A stretch of 64,000 bases of DNA from Polycladomyces abyssicola (GCF_018326425.1 NZ_AP024601.1:2592001-2656000); one strand, 5' to 3'. Shown: positions 35,813 to 43,849, numbered from the stretch's first letter. Made by a program: numbers and translations. The notes: generated by a model from the sequence alone, not told the origin.

Positions 35813-35838
35813 AAAAAGGCCCAGCATTTGCTGGGCCT
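35813..35838 (-). terminator. Terminator-like hairpin, minus strand
   Basis: AGGCCCAGCA (35817-35826) pairs with TGCTGGGCCT (35829-35838). On the minus strand it is followed by TTTTTG. It would stop transcription coming from the recombinase-remnant side toward the glycosyltransferase promoter. Confidence 0.75.
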
Positions 35839-35861
35839 GAGACTGCTAACAAAGCTTGCAG

Positions 35862-35883
35862 GTCATCAGTCTTTTTTTGTCGA
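35862..35883 (+). repeat. Direct repeat copy 2 (GTCATCAGTC-T7-GTCGA)
   Basis: Partner of 31045-31065. It lies about 240 bp from the tyrosine-recombinase remnant. Confidence 0.6.
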
Positions 35884-36117
35884 AATAAGAAAGATAACAT
35901 AATATCTAGAGACCAAGTAAAAAATTCCGCTGATCGATACGGCTTTGTCTGTTGGGCTAACCACCCAAGCAACACTGGCACCTGTGACCAGTCTACAAGG
36001 TCGCCTCGCTTCCATCCGTATCGCTCGGCACGATAACGGCATGCGGTGTTTGCCCGCGCTTCGGTGTGGGCCTTTGAACGCTCTTCTCCTAGATGCCCTT
36101 CCACCTCAGGAGAAGGA
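35884..36117. other. Degenerate sequence, no intact gene
   Basis: Open frames exist on both strands, but none has an SD or a recognisable domain. The composition suggests decayed coding DNA next to the recombinase remnant. Confidence 0.4.
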
Positions 36118-36252
36118 ATGCGGTTAACTTCGCCCCATCATTACATTGGCCAGCGTTATGTGGTGGCCAGATTGGAAGGGTTCAGTGCCCACGATCTTCG
36201 GCACCGGTTTGGGTACGTGATGTCTGAAAAAACACTGGAGAAGATCGCCTGA
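36118..36252 (+). pseudogene. Tyrosine recombinase C-terminal remnant
   Basis: The frame reads RLEGFSAHDLRHRFGYVMSEKTLEKIA and then stops. The AHDLRHRFG string carries the H-x-x-R of box II of tyrosine recombinases/integrases. The N-terminal catalytic Arg, the later His/Trp and the nucleophilic Tyr are all missing. It is a dead fragment of an integrase that once acted at this locus, about 970 bp inside the right terminal repeat. Confidence 0.7.
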
Positions 36253-36308
36253 CAGACGACGACTGACAGATATCCTCTAAGGGTGGCCAGGTATTTCTGC
36301 CGTTTAAT

Positions 36309-36440
36309 CTATTTACCGACTAACAAATCAATCAACTCTTTTTGTTCCAATTCGGGTACCTCTTCGCGTATCCATATAGAGGGATTAAGGTACTTTTCAA
36401 GAACAGAAATCCTAACTAAGGCTCTTCTAGAGCAGTACAT
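36309..36440 (-). CDS. Small hypothetical protein (43 aa)
   Basis: A coherent frame beginning MYCSRRALVRISVLEKYLNP and ending LIDLLVGK, acidic and helical. An AAAGGAG lies about 20 nt upstream, too far for a normal SD, so it may be a fragment or a poorly translated gene. No family is recognised. It is head-to-head with the weak membrane-protein frame on the other strand. Confidence 0.3.
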   Translation of the reverse strand: MYCSRRALVRISVLEKYLNPSIWIREEVPELEQKELIDLLVGK

Positions 36441-36455
36441 TCGATCCCGTATATA

Positions 36456-36752
36456 ATGGCTCCTTTCCTTATTGGTTCAGGTTTTTACTTTGTTTTTATA
36501 CACTGTCCTTTTTACCTATTGGCTTGCTATTGTGTCAAATGGAAAACCAATAAACTCGTCTATTATATTGGAGTTAGCTTGCTTGTGGCTAGCATCTTGG
36601 GATATATTGAGATGTTTATACGCTCAATTGGAATTGAGGATCTACGTGCACCCCTAAACCTCTTCACCGCTGTATTCTTGTTTATATCAGGTGTGTCCTT
36701 TTCTATCTATTTTTGGTTTAAAACCGCTTCGGTCCGGATACCATTCCGTTAG
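36456..36752 (+). CDS. Possible small membrane protein (98 aa)
   Basis: Three or four hydrophobic segments (FVFIHCPFYLLACYCV, YYIGVSLLVASILGYIEMF, LNLFTAVFLFISGVSFSIYFW) with a positive C-terminus. There is no SD before the ATG, which follows TATATA directly, so expression is doubtful. It may be a decayed integral-membrane gene of the island's right side. No family is recognised. Confidence 0.3.
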   Translation: MAPFLIGSGFYFVFIHCPFYLLACYCVKWKTNKLVYYIGVSLLVASILGYIEMFIRSIGIEDLRAPLNLFTAVFLFISGVSFSIYFWFKTASVRIPFR

Positions 36753-37139
36753 AAAAGAAGGAGCGAACTGGGTGGGGATTTTATCTAGACAATAAAAAAA
36801 AACGCTGAGAGATTCCTCAGATTCGCTCTATGAGGGTCTTTTTTCCCGTAAAACAGAAACAACCCGGGGGGATCGTCTGGCCTAACCGGGTTGCTTTTGA
36901 GGGAGAACACATAACGCGTGCCGTTCGTCCAGAGGAACCTAGGCATCATACCTATGCCACTTCGCCACTATTGGTACAACCCTCTTTAAAGAAGGGAGCC
37001 AGATTCTTTAAACATTGAATTATCCCTCCATTTTGTCTTCATTTTCATTCAATATAACACAAGAAAATCGACATCAGTATTCATTTTTACGGTTGTTCCT
37101 AATTTTATTTTTATTTTGGAACTTCTCTAGACGCTCCCA
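36753..37139. other. Gene-free stretch before the right end of the island
   Basis: A weak hairpin AACCCGG...CCGGGTT (around 36861-36892) is followed by GCTTTT. The rest is AT-rich. A tRNA-like text at 36920-36970 does not fold as a tRNA. Confidence 0.45.
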
Positions 37140-37164
37140 TCCGCTAAATGTTATTAGCGGACAT
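37140..37164. repeat. Right-end internal palindrome of the TTAGCGGACA motif
   Basis: TCCGCTAA (37140-37147) and TTAGCGGA (37154-37161) face each other across 6 nt, mirroring the palindromic pair inside the left end at 16140-16167. Confidence 0.75.
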
Positions 37165-37192
37165 CACCTCCCCGAAAAAAACCACCCCTCAA

Positions 37193-37221
37193 TGTCCGCT
37201 AAGGTAACAACCAAATGAACA
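37193..37221 (-). repeat. Right terminal inverted repeat
   Basis: Read inward on the minus strand it is TGTTCATTTGGTTG then TTACCTTAGCGGACA, 27/29 identical to the left end at 16051-16079. Outside it the sequences diverge at once. Confidence 0.85.
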
Positions 37222-37308
37222 GACTGGTGCCCAAGATAGTACGGATAGACAAATCCCATGATGGATCGATCGTTTTGTTTCCGATCTGGAACCGAGAGAG
37301 GACTTCGC

Positions 37309-37334
37309 AACAAAAAAAGCGCCTTAACGGCGCT
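37309..37334 (-). terminator. Terminator of the DJ-1/PfpI gene
   Basis: AGCGCC (37318-37323) pairs with GGCGCT (37329-37334). On the minus strand it is followed by TTTTTTTG. Confidence 0.8.
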
Positions 37335-37441
37335 GGTGTATATTAGATACGGCTTGAGTGCCGAACTTTTTAAAAAATGAAGACCATTTTTTGGTTATTG
37401 TTACCTTAGCTCCCCTACATATGGACCGGTACGCTAATAGT

Positions 37442-38083
37442 TTAACACTGCACTTTGGTGTCAAATTCAATTGTACGGGCTACAGTTTGAGCATTTTCTT
37501 TTCCAAGGAAACGTTCAACAAGATAAAGAGTCATGTTGATCCCCGAAGTCACACCACCGGAAGTAACGATATTTCCTTCATCAACAAATCTTACACCTTG
37601 TTGGACCTCTACTTCAGGAAACAGTTGCTCGAAATAATCACAAACCGCGTGATGAGTGGTAGCCTTTTTTCCTTTCAACAAACCAGCTTGGGCAAGAAAG
37701 AAAGCACCGGAACAAATGGATGCAATAAGATCTACTTGATCATATTGTTTACGAATCCACTGAAGAGCCGTTTGACTTTCTAATGCCTTTTTAAGGGGGA
37801 TCAACGGCGCTCCAGGGATAAGGAGAATATCAATGGATGGAGCATCGTGAAAACCGTAATCGGGTTGAACCTTCATTCCATTGTTAGTAGTAATCATACT
37901 TCCGGTTTCGGAAACGGTAAATGTTACGAAAGGTCTGTCCTGCATAGATGCTGTTCCCATAAGAAGTTTCCGGAGACCATCCTTATCATAAGCTGTATAC
38001 GAAAGAACTTCATAAGGGCCTGAAAAGTCAATTATATCTACACCGTTGAACAAAAAAATACCTACGTTCCATTGTTTTTTCAT
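37442..38083 (-). CDS. DJ-1/PfpI family protein (isonitrile-hydratase-like)
   Basis: 213 aa from the ATG at MKKQWNVGIFLF, which has GAGGGGTGG upstream; an ATG five codons earlier has no SD. The nucleophile elbow IASICSGAFFLAQAGLLKGKKATTHH contains the catalytic Cys and the following His typical of the isonitrile hydratase/ThiJ-like branch. IPGAPLIPL precedes it, and GVTSGINMTLYLVERFLG near the C-terminus is also conserved there. There is no HTH domain, so it is not the AraC-fused type. The substrate is unknown. Confidence 0.87.
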   Translation of the reverse strand: MKKQWNVGIFLFNGVDIIDFSGPYEVLSYTAYDKDGLRKLLMGTASMQDRPFVTFTVSETGSMITTNNGMKVQPDYGFHDAPSIDILLIPGAPLIPLKKALESQTALQWIRKQYDQVDLIASICSGAFFLAQAGLLKGKKATTHHAVCDYFEQLFPEVEVQQGVRFVDEGNIVTSGGVTSGINMTLYLVERFLGKENAQTVARTIEFDTKVQC

Positions 38084-38098
38084 GTTTCCACCCCTCAT

Positions 38099-38434
38099 TA
38101 AGTTGAAGCATGAGCAAGATCCTTTCCCGATGTTTGGTGATTATTTTTGAATATTTTAAAATGGCATGAGACTATTGGCAAGTAGAGTCATGGTAGCAGA
38201 AAATATGAACGGAGGTTTTCCGTACTTGGGGAAACCAGGGTTCGGTAAAGCCAATCCTCTTGTAAAACTCGTAACAGAATGTACTTTCTGTTACGAGTTC
38301 GAATATAATAAAAACGAAAGAATGCAGATTCAGAACACCTTCAATCCCAAAATGACCGCGAAAAACTCGTAACAGAATTTTTTGGGGAGGGGATTTTCGT
38401 GAACGTTATCCCATTTAGGCGGGAAGAAGATCGA
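38099..38434. other. Gene-free stretch with a three-copy 14-bp repeat
   Basis: AACTCGTAACAGAA occurs at 38266-38279 (+), inverted at 38286-38299, and again at 38364-38377 (+). The first two form a perfect hairpin with a 6-nt loop. No convincing gene is present; a 68-codon plus-strand frame has no SD and overlaps the hairpin. Confidence 0.55.
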
Positions 38435-39008
38435 CTATTGGATGCATACAAGAATCATTTGATCCAAGATTTGTTTTGACTTACCCATTGTCTTTCTGCC
38501 CGGTTTTCCTTTTTTCATGAGATCCTCTACACTCAGTACTGCTTTTCCTGCTTGATTAATCCCATTCGGACACCCGCACGCCACCTTCTCCGATTTGCGG
38601 GCCAGGTAGTCTACATACCCCTTGCCGTAACGGAGGACGTCATCCCCGTATTTGGCGGCTATCTTGACCCCTTTTACGGGCTTGGAGATGAGAATGCCAT
38701 GGCACCGCACACAAGCCGCTCTCCCCATGTTCCCGTTTTCATCCACACCGGTCAGGGCTGCCTTGGCGTCATAGTAGCCAATAAAGTCCAGAACCACATG
38801 TCCGGCGGTCTTAGCCCTCGACAACAGGGTTACCCCCGTTATTGGCAGGAGAAGGAGCGGGATGCGCCGGCTTGTTTGGATGACTGGGTTTCGGCTTTTT
38901 CGGCACCGGTTCATTGGGTGAACTCCCCCCGGCGAAATTCACCCCGGTGCTCTGCCCGTTCAGTGCCTGCATGACTTTCTCTTTGATTATACCAGCAACA
39001 TCATTCAT
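38435..39008 (-). pseudogene. Frameshifted polymorphic-toxin-like gene remnant
   Basis: Two minus-strand frames join. The first (MNDVAGIIKEKVMQALNGQS, then a Pro/Lys/Asn-rich linker) ends at a TAA at 38811. The second carries on with VVLDFIGYYDAKAALTGVDENGN, KYGDDVLRYGKGYVDYLARK and GKPGRKTMGKSK. The DFI-xx-DAK-ALTG text resembles pre-toxin linker domains of secreted polymorphic toxins, and the Pro-rich stretch resembles their mid-region. A single-base slip near 38815 would fuse them. Neither the toxin tip nor an immunity gene is recognisable. The family assignment is tentative. Confidence 0.45.
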
Positions 39009-39105
39009 TTATGCTCAGCACCGAGTACAACACGTCGGCCAAGAGAATCGCCGTGCCATCACGATCACAAATTCCAAGGTGGACGAGTTTTGAGGCTCCA
39101 ACAAT

Positions 39106-39136
39106 AAAAAAACCCAGCGGATGACCCACTGGGTTG
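39106..39136 (-). terminator. Terminator of pepV
   Basis: AACCCAG pairs with CTGGGTT, with minus-strand TTTTTTTATTG after it. Confidence 0.8.
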
Positions 39137-39160
39137 TGATAACATGTCTTTTTTCCCAAT

Positions 39161-40585
39161 TCACTTCGCCAACTCGTAAATCGCCTGCGCGTAAATGGCC
39201 GTCGCTTTCAACAGATTGTCCACCACGATGTGCTCATCCTTCTGATGCGCCGTCTCTTCGCGTCCCGGGAACAGCGGACCAAACGCCACGCCGACGTCCA
39301 ATGCCCGGGCGTAGGTACCGCCGCCGATGGCGAGCAATTCGGCTTTTTGCCCGGTTTGCTCCTCATACACCCGGGAGAGCGTGCGCACCAGCTCGTGGTT
39401 TTTGTCCACAGCATGGGCCGCTTTGTGATCCACATCCTCGACACGCAACCCGTAGGGCCGGGCCAGTTCATCGATCTTCCGCAAAATCGCTTCATGATCC
39501 CCGGAAATGGGGTACCGCACGTTGATCCGTACCAGATGTGACAGCTCCCGTTCGTAGTGGAACACGCCGGCGTTGACCGTCAATTTGCCCACGATATCGT
39601 CAGACTGAGCCAGTCCCATCTTTTCACCGAAAAAGCTGTCCACCAGATAACGATGGGCGAAATCTACATAACGCTGACCGTCCGCATCCAACTGTACTTT
39701 TTCCTTCAGGAACCGGATCAGTTCCAGCGCGGCGTTCAATCCCTTGTCCGGCTCGGAACCGTGGTGTGAAACTCCCTCCAGCACCAGCATCAGGTGGTCA
39801 TCCGCTTCCTCGGCATAGCCCCGGATGCGGCGGCTGAGCAGAAACTCCTGATACTGCTCCTTCAGGCCAAACACATCGCCTTCGCCCACTAATTTGGCCT
39901 TGGCCAGATCGGGCACCATGTTCACCCGTTGCCCGGCGGTAAAGGAAGCCAGCGTCCATGTATCTTCCCCGTCAGCGGCGGGTTCGCCGGACGGTACTTC
40001 GCCGCGCAAGGAAATGTCGAGGAAGCCTTTTTCCGCCACGATCAAGGGGAAATCGGCATCGGGTGTAAAGCCCATCACCGGCATCGGCTCGTGTTTGAAA
40101 TAGTGATCCATGCAACGCCAGTAGGTTTCCTCGTCGGTCCCCAGGATCAGGCGCACTTTTTTGGACAGCGGGAGGCCCAATTCTTTCACGATCTTCAATG
40201 CAAAAAACGCGGCCATCGTCGGTCCCTTGTCGTCAATCGCCCCGCGGGCGTACAATTTGCCGTCACGAATATCGGGCGAAAACGGCGGCGTGGTCCAGCC
40301 GTCCCCCGCCGGCACTACATCCACATGGGACAAAACGCCGATTATCTCTTCTCCCTCACCGTACTCGATATGTCCGGCGTAACCGTCCAAATTTTTGACG
40401 GTAAACCCGTTTTCTTTCCCTAGCTCCAACATATAGGTCAACGCTTGGTGGATCCCTTTACCGAACGGGGCACCTTCACCTGCAGTATCCGGGTCCAAAA
40501 CACTTTCAATGGACAAAAACGCGTTCAGTTTTTCCAGCAACTCGTCTTTCCGCGATTCCACTTCCTTCTGCCAATCAATCGTCAT
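39161..40585 (-). CDS. pepV: Xaa-His-type dipeptidase PepV (M20 family)
   Basis: Zinc aminodipeptidase of the cytosol. 474 aa, the PepV length. The N-terminus MTIDWQKEVESRKDELLEKL is typical. The metal-binding motifs are GVLSHVDVVPAGDGW (His about 86, Asp about 88), RGAIDDKGPTMAA and GTDEETYWRCMDHY (Glu-Glu). The C-terminal GGGTYARALDVGVAFGPLFPG closes the catalytic domain. GGGAGGCGG precedes ATG. It is upstream of nothing in operon; the upstream neighbour is an inositol-monophosphatase-family gene 40 bp away, possibly cotranscribed. Confidence 0.94.
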   Translation of the reverse strand: MTIDWQKEVESRKDELLEKLNAFLSIESVLDPDTAGEGAPFGKGIHQALTYMLELGKENGFTVKNLDGYAGHIEYGEGEEIIGVLSHVDVVPAGDGWTTPPFSPDIRDGKLYARGAIDDKGPTMAAFFALKIVKELGLPLSKKVRLILGTDEETYWRCMDHYFKHEPMPVMGFTPDADFPLIVAEKGFLDISLRGEVPSGEPAADGEDTWTLASFTAGQRVNMVPDLAKAKLVGEGDVFGLKEQYQEFLLSRRIRGYAEEADDHLMLVLEGVSHHGSEPDKGLNAALELIRFLKEKVQLDADGQRYVDFAHRYLVDSFFGEKMGLAQSDDIVGKLTVNAGVFHYERELSHLVRINVRYPISGDHEAILRKIDELARPYGLRVEDVDHKAAHAVDKNHELVRTLSRVYEEQTGQKAELLAIGGGTYARALDVGVAFGPLFPGREETAHQKDEHIVVDNLLKATAIYAQAIYELAK

Positions 40586-40625
40586 TGTTCCGCCTCCCTG
40601 TTATCGGCATTTCCGTTATGTAACG

Positions 40626-41450
40626 TCACGTTACGTCAGCCTGTGATTCCCGCAACAGCTCCACCATTTCCCGGTGCACTTTTCCGTTGGTGGCCAACGT
40701 GTTCCGCACCGTCAGATCAAACGGCCTTCCCCAGGTGTCGGTCACTTCGCCTCCTGCTTCTTTCACCAGCAAGACACCCGCCGCCAGATCCCACGGATTG
40801 AGACCCAACTCCCAATAACCCGTCAGTCTGCCCGCGGCAATATACGCCAAATGCAAAGCCGCGGCACCCCCGTTTCGGAGACTCCGAAAGCGTGGAGCCG
40901 TCCGCATCAATGTGCGCAACTGCTGCTGGACTCTTCTCTGCCCATACGAAAAGCCTGTCGCCATCAAGCTTTCGGCCAGTGTCTCCTCACCCGAGACCCG
41001 GATCGGCTGTCCGTTCAGGTACGCTCCCTTCCCTTTTTCCGCGGTGAACAACTCGTCCCGCATCGGTTCATAGATGACGCCGGTGATCAATTCTCCATTT
41101 TTCGCCAACGCGATGGATACGCAGAAAAAGGGAAATCCATGCACGAAATTGCTGGTGCCGTCGATGGGATCGACGATCCAGACATATTCATGTTGCCGGC
41201 TTTCTTCCCATACTTCCTCTACGGTTTTATCTCCCGCGGCCACCCCTTCTTCTCCCAGGATAGCGTGGTCGGGAAAATGACGCAAAATGATGTCCCGAAT
41301 GATCTCTTCCGAACGTTGGTCCACTTCGGTGACCAAATCGGAAGCGGACGTTTTCTGTTTCACTTGTTTCGTTTGGTACGCCTTTTCACGGATCAAATCA
41401 CCCGCGCGGCGGGCAGCTTCCACAGCGACATCCAAAAAGGTCAATCCCAC
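40626..41450 (-). CDS. Inositol monophosphatase family protein
   Basis: 274-aa Mg2+-dependent, Li+-sensitive phosphatase fold. Motifs: ILGEEG (metal Glu), WIVDPIDGTSNFVHGFPFF (the D-P-I-D-G-T core, about residues 91-109), and WDLAAGVLLVKEAGG near 220. The substrate in Bacillota may be inositol-1-phosphate, 3'-phosphoadenosine-5'-phosphate or a sugar phosphate. The annotated start is GTG 3 nt after AGGAG, which is tight; a TTG two codons later would have a better distance. Confidence 0.9.
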   Translation of the reverse strand: MGLTFLDVAVEAARRAGDLIREKAYQTKQVKQKTSASDLVTEVDQRSEEIIRDIILRHFPDHAILGEEGVAAGDKTVEEVWEESRQHEYVWIVDPIDGTSNFVHGFPFFCVSIALAKNGELITGVIYEPMRDELFTAEKGKGAYLNGQPIRVSGEETLAESLMATGFSYGQRRVQQQLRTLMRTAPRFRSLRNGGAAALHLAYIAAGRLTGYWELGLNPWDLAAGVLLVKEAGGEVTDTWGRPFDLTVRNTLATNGKVHREMVELLRESQADVT

Positions 41451-41632
41451 CCTCTCCTTCCGTAACGGAACACATTTGTTCCCTTTTTAACTATATCACG
41501 GGGATGTAAAACGGCCAAACCCGCAATGAAACTAGGGAAGGAAAATATTAGGCATTGAAAGCGCTGCCATCCTTGACGTTCGGATATTCAATCAAAGACA
41601 ATAGAAGTAATCCGGTAACGGGAGGTCATAAA

Positions 41633-42637
41633 ATGGAATATATCCGACTCGGTACATCCGATTTGAACGTGTCGCGGATCGGCCTGGGAACCTGGGCGAT
41701 CGGCGGTTGGGGGTGGGGAGGTACGGATCGTGCCCAAGCGGTTCGGGCGATCCGCTATGCCTTGGATCAAGGGATCAACTTGATCGACACCGCCCCTGTA
41801 TACGGAATGGGGCTGTCGGAAGAGATTGTCGGTGAGGCCGTGGCCGAACACGGACGGGATCGGGTGATCATCGCCACCAAAGTCGGTTTGGAGTGGAACG
41901 ATCAAGGGCGAGTTTGGCGCAATTCATCCCGCGATCGCGTTTTCCGGGAAGTGGAGGACAGCCTGCGCCGGCTACGTACGGACTATATCGATTTGTATCA
42001 GGTGCATTGGCCTGATCCCGAAGTGCCGATCGAGGAAACAGCCGAAGCATTGCACCGGTTGTATCAAGACGGCAAAATCCGTGCGATCGGTGTCAGCAAC
42101 TATTCGCCAGAGCAAATGGACGTTTGGCGGCAAGCGGCGCCACTACATAGCAACCAGCCGCGTTTGAACCTGTTCCAGACGGAAGAGCTCGACACCACCT
42201 TCCGTTACTGCGCGGAGCACCAAATCGGCACTCTGACCTGGGGAACGCTGGCACACGGGCTGCTGACGGGTAAATTTACGCCAGACACCATATTTCCGCA
42301 AAACGACTTTCGTCATCGCAGCCCCATGTTTCAAGGAGAGCATTTCCGTCAGTATTTGTCAGCCGTTGAAGAGCTGAAAAAACTGGCCGAGGAAAAAGGA
42401 AAAACCGTCACGCAGTTGGCTGTACGCTGGGTTTTGCAACAAACGGGCGTATCGGTTGCACTGTGGGGAGCCCGTCGTCCGGAACAACTGAAAGAAGCGG
42501 ATGGCGTGACGGGATGGGAGCTGACCGCGGAAGATCTGGCACGCATTGACCGCATCCTTCGGGAAAAGGTGACCAACCCCATACCGTCAGAGCAAAGTTT
42601 CGGCCCGCCGTCGCGTTCTCAATTGCAGAAGAAATGA
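41633..42637 (+). CDS. Aldo/keto reductase
   Basis: 334 aa from ATG at MEYIRLGTSDLNVSRIGLG, with GGGAGG 7 nt upstream. The catalytic tetrad is visible: Asp and Tyr in INLIDTAPVYG, Lys in VIIATKVG, and His in YQVHWPD. It is an NADPH-dependent (beta/alpha)8 barrel reductase, closest by eye to the YhdN/IolS branch of Bacillus. No operon partner. An earlier in-frame ATG at 41555 lacks an SD. Confidence 0.92.
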   Translation: MEYIRLGTSDLNVSRIGLGTWAIGGWGWGGTDRAQAVRAIRYALDQGINLIDTAPVYGMGLSEEIVGEAVAEHGRDRVIIATKVGLEWNDQGRVWRNSSRDRVFREVEDSLRRLRTDYIDLYQVHWPDPEVPIEETAEALHRLYQDGKIRAIGVSNYSPEQMDVWRQAAPLHSNQPRLNLFQTEELDTTFRYCAEHQIGTLTWGTLAHGLLTGKFTPDTIFPQNDFRHRSPMFQGEHFRQYLSAVEELKKLAEEKGKTVTQLAVRWVLQQTGVSVALWGARRPEQLKEADGVTGWELTAEDLARIDRILREKVTNPIPSEQSFGPPSRSQLQKK

Positions 42638-43055
42638 CAAGTCAAGGCCGATATTCGGTGCCAAACTGTGACCGATGAAAGGGTGACCATTTTCCCGTGA
42701 GTAACTTTTAAGTGATGCGAAACAGCAGTGAAAGGGAGAATGGTCACTCGGCCAATATAGCTGTCTGGTGAATACCGTCAAAATGCTTTCCCGGTCCCTT
42801 CCTTGCGCCCTGCAATCAAGTCATGGCCGCTCCGCCCCGGAGCGAAGGACGCGGACATAGTACGCTTCGCTTAGAGGAAGTTGCCCGCGATTCCATTTCT
42901 GCGCTTTCATGAACGCGACATTCCAGCCAACAATGCAACGGTGGTGGCAGTTTTTTCCCGCACAGAGATTTTCTCCGTAAGGAATAGCATGCAGACAGGG
43001 AGAAAATCAGACAGGCTCTCAAGTGTATCCGATGGTGTCATCAGGAGTGGAGACC
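42638..43055. other. Gene-free stretch upstream of lutR
   Basis: About 420 bp. It has a 14-bp imperfect inverted repeat GTGACCATTTTCCC (42683-42696) / GGGAGAATGGTCAC (42734-42747), a GCTCCG-CCC-CGGAGC hairpin (around 42829-42843), and a 28-bp element (42881-42908) repeated on the far side of the lut operon at 46852-46879. No gene is seen. Confidence 0.55.
42881..42908 (+). repeat. 28-bp dispersed repeat, copy 1
   Basis: It starts TTGCCCGCGATT and ends CTGCGCTTTC. The copy at 46852-46879 differs at 2 of 28 positions, in the same orientation, bracketing lutRABC. Confidence 0.7.
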
Positions 43056-43772
43056 ATGTATCAACAGATACACAAGAAAAAGATCTACGAACAAGTGGCG
43101 GATCAGTTGATCCAACAAATCAAGAATGGGTCGCTCAAACCCGGAGACAAGTTGGCTTCGGTCGAACAGCTGGCCGAATCCTTTCGAGTCAGCCGTTCGG
43201 CGATCCGAGAAGCGCTGAGCGCTCTCAAGGCCATGGGGCTGATCGAAATGAAGCAAGGAGAAGGAACCTATGTGCGGCAGTACGATCCGCGCACTTTGTC
43301 CTCCACTTTGTCTCATGCCCTTTTGATGAGCCCCGAAGACGTACGCCAACTGTTTGAAATCCGTCGGCTGCTGGAAACCGGTTCTGCCATGTTTGCCGCC
43401 CGTCGCCGGACGGAGGAAGACCTTGAGCGATTCCAGTACATTCTGGACCAGATGGAACAGTATGCATACGATCATGCCCGAGGTGAACAACTAGACTGGT
43501 CCTTTCATCTGGCAATCGCCCAAGCGGCACGAAACAACATGCTGGTCAACCTGCTGAACAGCGTCTCGGAAATGATCGTCACTGCCATGCAGGAAGCACG
43601 GCAAGAAGGTCTCTTTGCCGAACGGTCCATCGCCGAACGATTGAACCGTGAACATCGCGCCATTTACGATGCGATTGCAGCCCAAGACGCCGAGCAGGCA
43701 CGCCTCCGGATGCTGGAGCATCTCAACGGAGTGGAACAGCTGTTGTCAGGCCGAATCGGGGAACAGGAGTGA
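43056..43772 (+). CDS. lutR: FadR/GntR-family regulator LutR
   Basis: 238 aa from the ATG at MYQQIHKKK, with AGGAG 8 nt upstream; an earlier frame start at 43023 has none. The winged HTH ([37 protein letters not shown], residues 30-66) is followed by an FCD ligand domain with the metal-site residues in [11 protein letters not shown] and [12 protein letters not shown]. It is directly before lutA and matches the Bacillus subtilis LutR repressor of the L-lactate operon. Lactate is the expected inducer. Confidence 0.9.
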   Translation: MYQQIHKKKIYEQVADQLIQQIKNGSLKPGDKLASVEQLAESFRVSRSAIREALSALKAMGLIEMKQGEGTYVRQYDPRTLSSTLSHALLMSPEDVRQLFEIRRLLETGSAMFAARRRTEEDLERFQYILDQMEQYAYDHARGEQLDWSFHLAIAQAARNNMLVNLLNSVSEMIVTAMQEARQEGLFAERSIAERLNREHRAIYDAIAAQDAEQARLRMLEHLNGVEQLLSGRIGEQE

Positions 43773-43804
43773 CACCCGATTCATTTACATCACCTTTATA
43801 CACA

Positions 43805-43821
43805 AGGTCATCTGATGACCT
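43805..43821. promoter_or_regulatory. 17-bp palindrome, candidate LutR operator
   Basis: AGGTCATC-T-GATGACCT is an exact palindrome between lutR and lutA, of the size bound by FadR-type GntR dimers. It overlaps the leader of lutA, so repression of lutABC is inferred. Confidence 0.7.
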
Positions 43822-43849
43822 GATGAACAGGGAGAGGAGTGGGGTTCCC

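Larger units (their letters stand above)
16051..37221. mobile_element. Candidate BREX-carrying transposon-like island (TGT...ACA ends)
   Basis: The segment begins TGTTCATTT and ends AAATGAACA in inverted orientation: 29-bp terminal repeats with 27 matches (16051-16079 and 37193-37221). Identity stops exactly at the outer TGT/ACA. Each end carries further copies of TTAGCGGACA inside, including one palindromic pair. Multiple transposase-binding sites at both ends and TGT/ACA termini are hallmarks of Tn7/Tn5053-like elements. Against: no transposase genes inside, and the flanking 5-mers (CCCTA left, GACTG right) do not match, so no target-site duplication. Cargo is a toxin-antitoxin-like pair, type 1 BREX, PBP1A, a hyaluronan-synthase-like enzyme and a dead tyrosine recombinase. 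Confidence 0.5.

Noticed and set aside
36890-36975. tRNA-like text on the minus strand (GTGGCGAAGTGGCATAGG...)
   Set aside because: The anticodon stem does not pair, position 37 would be a pyrimidine, and no TTCGAATC arm or CCA end follows.
16051-37221. Simple composite IS transposon
   Set aside because: No insertion sequences or transposase genes lie at the ends, and the terminal repeats are short multi-site ends, not IS copies.
38166-38372. 68-codon plus-strand frame
   Set aside because: No SD, composition unlike neighbours, and it crosses the perfect AACTCGTAACAGAA hairpin.
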